DNA of 9,484 bases from Gallionella sp. (GTDB taxonomy: Bacteria > Pseudomonadota > Gammaproteobacteria > Burkholderiales > Gallionellaceae), in NCBI GenBank assembly GCA_017880945.1, contig JADGRM010000069.1, positions 1 to 9,484 of the forward strand. The letters are read 5' to 3'. Of this stretch, positions 6,230 through 9,484 are shown in pieces; the stretch's first letter is position 1, and every line of letters starts with the position of its first letter. The notes under the pieces are model-generated. The model was not told where the DNA came from. It worked only from the letters and a program-made list of their open reading frames with translations, and searched no databases. The translations under genes and the position numbers were made by a program.

Positions 6230-6933
6230 ACGATTCTTTTCACCATCATATCTTTGATTTTCCCGATAGCCTCGGTCGGATTCAATTCCTTCGGACATAC
6301 ATCGACGCAATTCATGATGGTGTGGCAACGGAACAAGCGGTATGGATCTTCCAGATCATCGAGACGCTCGCTGGTTGCCTGATCGCGGGTATCGGCGATG
6401 AAACGATACGCCTGCAACAATCCCGCCGGGCCGACGAATTTGTCCGGGTTCCACCAGAACGACGGGCAGGCTGTAGTACAGCAACCGCACAAGATGCACT
6501 CATACAAACCATTAAGATGCGCGCGTTGGTCAGGAGATTGGAGGCGCTCGGTTTCCGGCGGCGGATCGTTGTTGATCAGGTAAGGTTTGACGGAATGATA
6601 TTGCTTGAAGAACTGCGTCATATCCACGATCAGGTCGCGGATCACCGGCAGCCCCGGCAGCGGTCGCAATTCCACCGGTTCCTTGAGTGAAGACAGCGGC
6701 GTGATGCACGCCAGCCCGTTGCGCCCGTTGATGTTCATCGCATCCGAACCGCACACCCCCTCGCGACAAGATTTGCGTAAGCTCAAACTATCGTCCTGCT
6801 GCTTGATTAGCAGCAGCGCGTCGAGCAACATCTTCCCCTGCGTGCTGTCATCAGGCCTGATGTCCAGTTCGTAGTCCTGCATATAAGGCGCAGTGTCTTT
6901 GTCCGGGTTGTAGCGGTAGATACGAAACTTCAT
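6226..6933 (-). CDS. sdhB: Succinate dehydrogenase iron-sulfur subunit
   Basis: SdhB carries electrons from the FAD of SdhA to the quinone site through three iron-sulfur clusters. It is a peripheral membrane protein on the cytoplasmic face. The 235-residue length fits the family. The N-terminal ferredoxin-like domain holds the [2Fe-2S] ligands C56, C61, D64 and C76 (SCREGVCGSDAMNINGRNG, then LAC). The C-terminal domain holds C146, C149, C152, C156, C203, C209 and C213 (CILCGCCTTACP and RCHTIMNCVDVCP), which supply the [4Fe-4S] and [3Fe-4S] clusters. W161 corresponds to the quinone-site tryptophan of the E. coli enzyme. All ligands are intact. The ATG at 6933 is supported by an AGGAG at 6940-6944, six bases upstream. 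Its 129-bp leader is filled with degenerate repeats, so it may rely on its own ribosome loading rather than coupling to sdhA. The stop TGA overlaps the sdhE ATG as ATGA. Confidence 0.98.
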   Translation of the reverse strand: MKFRIYRYNPDKDTAPYMQDYELDIRPDDSTQGKMLLDALLLIKQQDDSLSLRKSCREGVCGSDAMNINGRNGLACITPLSSLKEPVELRPLPGLPVIRDLIVDMTQFFKQYHSVKPYLINNDPPPETERLQSPDQRAHLNGLYECILCGCCTTACPSFWWNPDKFVGPAGLLQAYRFIADTRDQATSERLDDLEDPYRLFRCHTIMNCVDVCPKELNPTEAIGKIKDMMVKRIV

Positions 6934-6941
6934 GTATGACT

Positions 6942-7062
6942 CCTATAACCAATCACTTGGCCACTGATCTCTGGTTGCTTATAACCAGCCACTTGGACAC
7001 CTTTCTTTGGTGGCTTAGTGGATTGGCTGGTAGTTTCACCAGTGGGATGGCTAGTTGTTTTA
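6942..7062. repeat. Degenerate CCACT/AGCCA-rich repeat filling the sdhA-sdhB gap
   Basis: Nearly the whole gap between the sdhA stop and the sdhB ribosome site is made of related short words (AGCCA, AACCA, CCACT and their complements). Two 19-bp direct copies differ at three positions: CCTATAACCAATCACTTGG at 6942-6960 and CTTATAACCAGCCACTTGG at 6978-6996. The part from about 6979 to 7037 is an inverted copy of 8861-8917 on the other side of sdhA; 23 consecutive bases (7006-7028) are identical to the complement of 8870-8892, and a further 15 bases (6981-6995) match 8902-8916. The right end (7041-7055) carries a further related word, CCAGTGGGATGGCTAG. The leftmost copy runs into the sdhB Shine-Dalgarno. 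I do not recognise the family with certainty, and there is no protein-coding content. Confidence 0.75.
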
Positions 7063-8826
7063 TCAGTAAACCCGCGCCTTGAGCGGGAACGATTCAACGG
7101 TAAGCGGTTTCAGCCGCACCGGCTTGTAATCCAGCCGATTCCCTTCGCGGAAATACAGGCTGTGTTTGAGCCAGTTCACATCGTCGCGCTGCTGGAAGTC
7201 GTCGCGCGCATGCGCACCGCGGCTTTCCTGACGCGCCGTCGCTGCAACCATGGTTGCCTGTGCGACTTCGATCAGGTTGTCCAGCTCCAGAGCCTCGATG
7301 CGCGCGGTATTGAACACTTTGCTCTTGTCCTGGATCTCGGTGTGCGCGACACGCTCGGCGATCTGCTTGATCTGCTCCACACCTTCGGCAAGCAAGCCGG
7401 GGAAGCGGAACACGCCGCAATGTTTCTGCATGGTCTTGCGCATCGCGTCGCCGACCTCGGACACGTGCTCGCCGTTCTTCTGATTTTCCAGACGCGCCAG
7501 GCGCGCCAGCGGACGCTCTGCGGCATCGGCAGGCAAGGGTTTGGGATGCGGGTTGTTCTTCAGGTCCTCGATGATCTGCCTGCCTGCTTCACGCCCGAAC
7601 ACGATCAGGTCGAGCAGGGAGTTGCAGCCCAGACGGTTCGCGCCATGCACCGACACGCAGGCGCATTCACCCACCGCATACATCCCATGCACAACTTCAT
7701 CGGGACCGGTCTTGTAGGGTGCGACGACCTGGCCGTGGAAATTGGTTGGGATGCCGCCCATCATGTAGTGCGCAGTCGGCACGACCGGGATCGGCGCCTT
7801 GGCCGGATCGACGTGCGCGAACTTCAACGCGATCTCACGGATGCCTGGCAAGCGCCGGCGGATCACGTCATCGCCGAGATGATCCAGTTTGAGCATGACG
7901 TGATCGCCGTGCGGCCCGCAGCCGCGCCCCTCGTTGATCTCTATCGTCATCGCGCGCGCCACCACGTCGCGGCTGGCCAGATCTTTCGCGTTCGGCGCGT
8001 ATTTGGGCATGAAGCGTTCACCATCCTTGTTGACCAGATAGCCGCCCTCACCGCGCACTCCTTCTGTGATCAGCACCCCCGCGCCATACACGCCGGTGGG
8101 ATGGAATTGGAAGAACTCCATGTCCTCCAGCGGTATCCCTGCGCGCGCCGCCATGCCCAGACCGTCGCCGGTATTGATGTAGGCGTTGGTGCTGGACTGG
8201 AAGATGCGCCCTGCCCCGCCGGTGGCGAACAGCGTTGCGCGTGCCTGGAAGATCATCGTCTCGCCGGTTTCGATCTCCATCGCGGTCACACCCAGCACAT
8301 CGCCGTCCTCGTCGCGTATCAGGTCCAGTGCCATCCACTCGGTGAAAAAATGCGTATTGGCTTTCACGTTCTGCTGATACAGCGTGTGCAGCAATGCGTG
8401 GCCGGTACGGTCGGCCGCCGCGCAAGCGCGATCCACCGGTGTCTTGCCGTAGTCCTGCATATGACCGCCGAACGGACGCTGATAGATCTTGCCGCTGTCA
8501 GTGCGGTCAAACGGCATGCCGAAATGTTCCAGCTCGTACACCACTTCCGGAGCGGCGCGGCACATGAACTCGATGGCATCCTGATCGCCCAGATAATCCG
8601 AGCCTTTCACGGTGTCATACATGTGCCAATGCCAGTTGTCTTCTTTGACGTTGCCCAGCGAGGCAGCGATACCGCCCTGCGCCGCGACGGTGTGCGAACG
8701 GGTTGGAAACACTTTGGACAGCACGGCCACTTTCAGCCCGGCATGCGCCAATTGCAATGCCGCGCGCATCCCTGAACCGCCCGCGCCAACCACCACCACA
8801 TCGAATGTTCTTTTCGCTACCGCCAT
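7063..8826 (-). CDS. sdhA: Succinate dehydrogenase flavoprotein subunit
   Basis: SdhA oxidises succinate to fumarate and passes electrons to SdhB. At 587 residues it equals the E. coli protein (588) in length. The N-terminal FAD-binding fold has GAGGSGMRAALQLA at about 14-27. H45 in RSHTVAAQGGI is the histidine that binds FAD covalently, consistent with sdhE downstream. Substrate-site motifs are all present: FHPTGVYGAGVLITEG, RGEGGYLV, RDVVARA with the catalytic arginine, HYMMGGIPTN, and the ANRLGCNSLLDLIVFGR segment. The C-terminal helical domain ends in the usual hydrophilic tail. The start at ATG 8826 is supported by AAGGAAAA six bases upstream (8831-8838). There is no translational coupling: sdhD ends 150 bp before it and sdhB starts 129 bp after it, both gaps filled by repeats, unlike the tight spacing elsewhere in this cluster. 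Confidence 0.98.
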   Translation of the reverse strand: MAVAKRTFDVVVVGAGGSGMRAALQLAHAGLKVAVLSKVFPTRSHTVAAQGGIAASLGNVKEDNWHWHMYDTVKGSDYLGDQDAIEFMCRAAPEVVYELEHFGMPFDRTDSGKIYQRPFGGHMQDYGKTPVDRACAAADRTGHALLHTLYQQNVKANTHFFTEWMALDLIRDEDGDVLGVTAMEIETGETMIFQARATLFATGGAGRIFQSSTNAYINTGDGLGMAARAGIPLEDMEFFQFHPTGVYGAGVLITEGVRGEGGYLVNKDGERFMPKYAPNAKDLASRDVVARAMTIEINEGRGCGPHGDHVMLKLDHLGDDVIRRRLPGIREIALKFAHVDPAKAPIPVVPTAHYMMGGIPTNFHGQVVAPYKTGPDEVVHGMYAVGECACVSVHGANRLGCNSLLDLIVFGREAGRQIIEDLKNNPHPKPLPADAAERPLARLARLENQKNGEHVSEVGDAMRKTMQKHCGVFRFPGLLAEGVEQIKQIAERVAHTEIQDKSKVFNTARIEALELDNLIEVAQATMVAATARQESRGAHARDDFQQRDDVNWLKHSLYFREGNRLDYKPVRLKPLTVESFPLKARVY

Positions 8827-8860
8827 TTCATTTTCCTTAATGCCAGATTATCCATTTGAT

Positions 8861-8917
8861 GGAACTACTAGCCAATCCACTAAGCCACCAAACAACGGTG
8901 GCAAGTGGCTGGTTATG
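8861..8917. repeat. Inverted copy of the sdhA-sdhB gap repeat, upstream of sdhA
   Basis: This 57-bp segment on the plus strand aligns almost end to end with the minus strand of 6979-7037. There are two mismatches near its left end, a 23-base identical core (8870-8892), a short variable patch with one indel (8893-8901), and a 15-base identical stretch (8902-8916, CAAGTGGCTGGTTAT). The two copies therefore face each other across sdhA. The unit is itself an imperfect palindrome: the AGCCA..CCACC side can pair with GGTGG..GTGGCTGG around AAACAAC. It lies between the sdhA ribosome site and the REP pair at 8921. Confidence 0.75.
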
Positions 8918-8920
8918 GCC

Positions 8921-8964
8921 GTAGGTCGGGCTCTGCCCGACATGTCGGGTGGAACCCGACCTAC
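8921..8964. repeat. GTAG-type REP pair in the sdhD-sdhA gap (BIME-like)
   Basis: Two 21-bp units face each other with a 2-base spacer: 8921-8941 on the plus strand and 8944-8964 on the minus strand. Each is GTAG, 7-base arm, 3-base loop, 7-base arm. The arms are GTCGGGC/GCCCGAC around TCT and GTCGGGT/ACCCGAC around TCC, both perfect. It is the same architecture and nearly the same sequence as the pair at 207-258. It sits 12 bp after the sdhD stop, as expected for an intergenic REP doublet that could protect the sdhCD part of the transcript from 3' exonucleases or attenuate transcription into sdhA. Confidence 0.85.
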
Positions 8965-8976
8965 AAAATCCTGAAT

Positions 8977-9324
8977 TCAAAATCCCCACAGTATCTGCAC
9001 CGACCAGATCGAATAGAGCAACAGCGCCAATATCACCAGCACATGGATGACCAGCCGCACACTGGCCGGCTTGACGTAATCCATCACGATGTCGCGTATG
9101 CCGACCCACGCGTGATAGAACAGGCTCAGCAGAAACAACAGGCTGAACGTGCGCACCGCCAGGCTGGAGAACAGCGCAGTCCAGACGTCATAATCCAGAT
9201 AAGGTTGCATCAGCAGATAACCGGCCAAAGCCACGCAGTACAACGCCATCAGCACCGCCGTGATGCGCTGGATCAGCCAGTCGCGCAGTCCGTAGTGCGC
9301 GCCGACGACGACGCGATTCACCAT
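8977..9324 (-). CDS. sdhD: Succinate dehydrogenase membrane anchor subunit SdhD
   Basis: SdhD is one of two small inner-membrane subunits that bind haem b and form the quinone site. The 115-residue protein has three hydrophobic segments (about 17-39, 48-70 and 90-112). It shows the family motifs GLRDWLIQRITAVLMALY at 12-29 and YHAWVGIRDIVMDYVKP at 70-86. H71 (haem ligand) and D82/Y83 (quinone site) fall at the same numbers as in E. coli SdhD. I chose ATG 9324 rather than the longer frame to 9375 for three reasons: the family N-terminus is short, GGAG lies seven bases upstream (9332-9335), and the start overlaps the sdhC stop by 7 bp (ATGGTGA). The longer frame would add a hydrophilic stretch read from inside sdhC. 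Overall a clear call despite low primary conservation in this family. Confidence 0.95.
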   Translation of the reverse strand: MVNRVVVGAHYGLRDWLIQRITAVLMALYCVALAGYLLMQPYLDYDVWTALFSSLAVRTFSLLFLLSLFYHAWVGIRDIVMDYVKPASVRLVIHVLVILALLLYSIWSVQILWGF

Positions 9325-9484
9325 AGCTTTACTCCAATCAGAACGGTCAGCGCCAAGCTCACGAATATGACCCACTTGCTGCTGGCGCGCGCCTGCGCCA
9401 GCCTGACACCATAATCCAGATCAATCACCAGATATCGGATGCCCGCGCAAAAGTGATGCAGAAATGCCCACAGCAGACCGATCA
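9318..9484 (-). CDS. sdhC: Succinate dehydrogenase cytochrome b556 subunit SdhC, C-terminal part only
   Basis: The last 54 codons of sdhC are present; its start and first membrane helix lie beyond the right edge. The visible protein begins IGLLWAFLHHFCAGIRYLVIDL and ends with a helix, WVIFVSLALTVLIGVKLW. The HHxxxGIR motif is the SdhC signature; by alignment from memory to E. coli, its second histidine is the axial haem b ligand (H84 there). The next conserved histidine of E. coli (GIRH) is tyrosine here. The protein anchors SdhAB to the inner membrane and contributes to the quinone site. The TGA at 9318-9320 lies inside the sdhD start region, a 7-bp overlap that implies coupled translation. 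The promoter of the cluster should lie upstream of this gene, outside the window. Confidence 0.95.
   Translation of the reverse strand, partial: IGLLWAFLHHFCAGIRYLVIDLDYGVRLAQARASSKWVIFVSLALTVLIGVKLW

Noticed and set aside
6230..6328. Longer sdhE reading frame starting at ATG 6328
   Set aside because: The extra 33 codons lie entirely within the conserved 3' end of sdhB, encode no known domain, and have no ribosome site; the ATGA-coupled start at 6229 is more plausible.
7018..8775. 585-codon open frame on the plus strand opposite sdhA
   Set aside because: It is the antisense shadow of sdhA, a side effect of codon bias in a GC-rich gene. The translation has no family resemblance and sdhA motifs are intact on the other strand.
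9325..9375. Extended SdhD N-terminus (MGHIRELGADRSDWSKA)
   Set aside because: This stretch is the sdhC coding sequence read in another frame. The ATG at 9324 has a good GGAG, an overlap with the sdhC stop, and the family-typical N-terminus.

Overview
The window is almost entirely one block of central-metabolism genes on the minus strand. In transcription order (right to left) these are sdhC (3' end only), sdhD, sdhA, sdhB, sdhE, gltA, sucA (odhA) and sucB (odhB). After a 415-bp non-coding stretch comes the first 43 codons of an AcuI/YhdH-type acryloyl-CoA reductase that runs off the left edge. This gene order, the protein signatures (hexameric-type citrate synthase, 'RRGLLELD' SdhE, E. coli-like SdhCDAB) and the moderately high GC point to a betaproteobacterium. 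Nitrosomonadales/Gallionellaceae-like is a guess from general similarity, not a demonstrated assignment.

Functionally, gltA makes citrate, sucA and sucB are E1 and E2 of the 2-oxoglutarate dehydrogenase complex, sdhCDAB is succinate:quinone oxidoreductase (complex II), and sdhE is its flavinylation factor. Together they supply an oxidative TCA cycle. The E3 gene (lpdA), often next to sucAB, is not here. The promoter expected upstream of sdhC is outside the window.

The junctions fall into two groups. Four are translationally tight: sdhC/sdhD overlap 7 bp, sdhB/sdhE 4 bp (ATGA), gltA/sucA 4 bp (TTGA) and sucA/sucB 14 bp. sdhE-gltA is separated by only 30 bp, with a good Shine-Dalgarno. In contrast, both flanks of sdhA (150 and 129 bp) and the sdhB-sdhE junction carry repeats. 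These are a GTAG-type REP pair, a degenerate CCACT/AGCCA-rich repeat present in inverted copies either side of sdhA, and a GGATTCGGGATGCG-type inverted repeat that now forms the 5' end of the sdhE reading frame. A second GTAG-REP pair and a three-unit 10-bp tandem repeat lie between sucB and the acuI-like gene.

I see no undescribed multi-gene system: the genes are ordinary housekeeping genes. The part worth a second look is the repeats, above all the apparent in-frame capture of a palindromic repeat as an N-terminal extension of SdhE. I see no tRNA, rRNA, CRISPR array or transposase gene.
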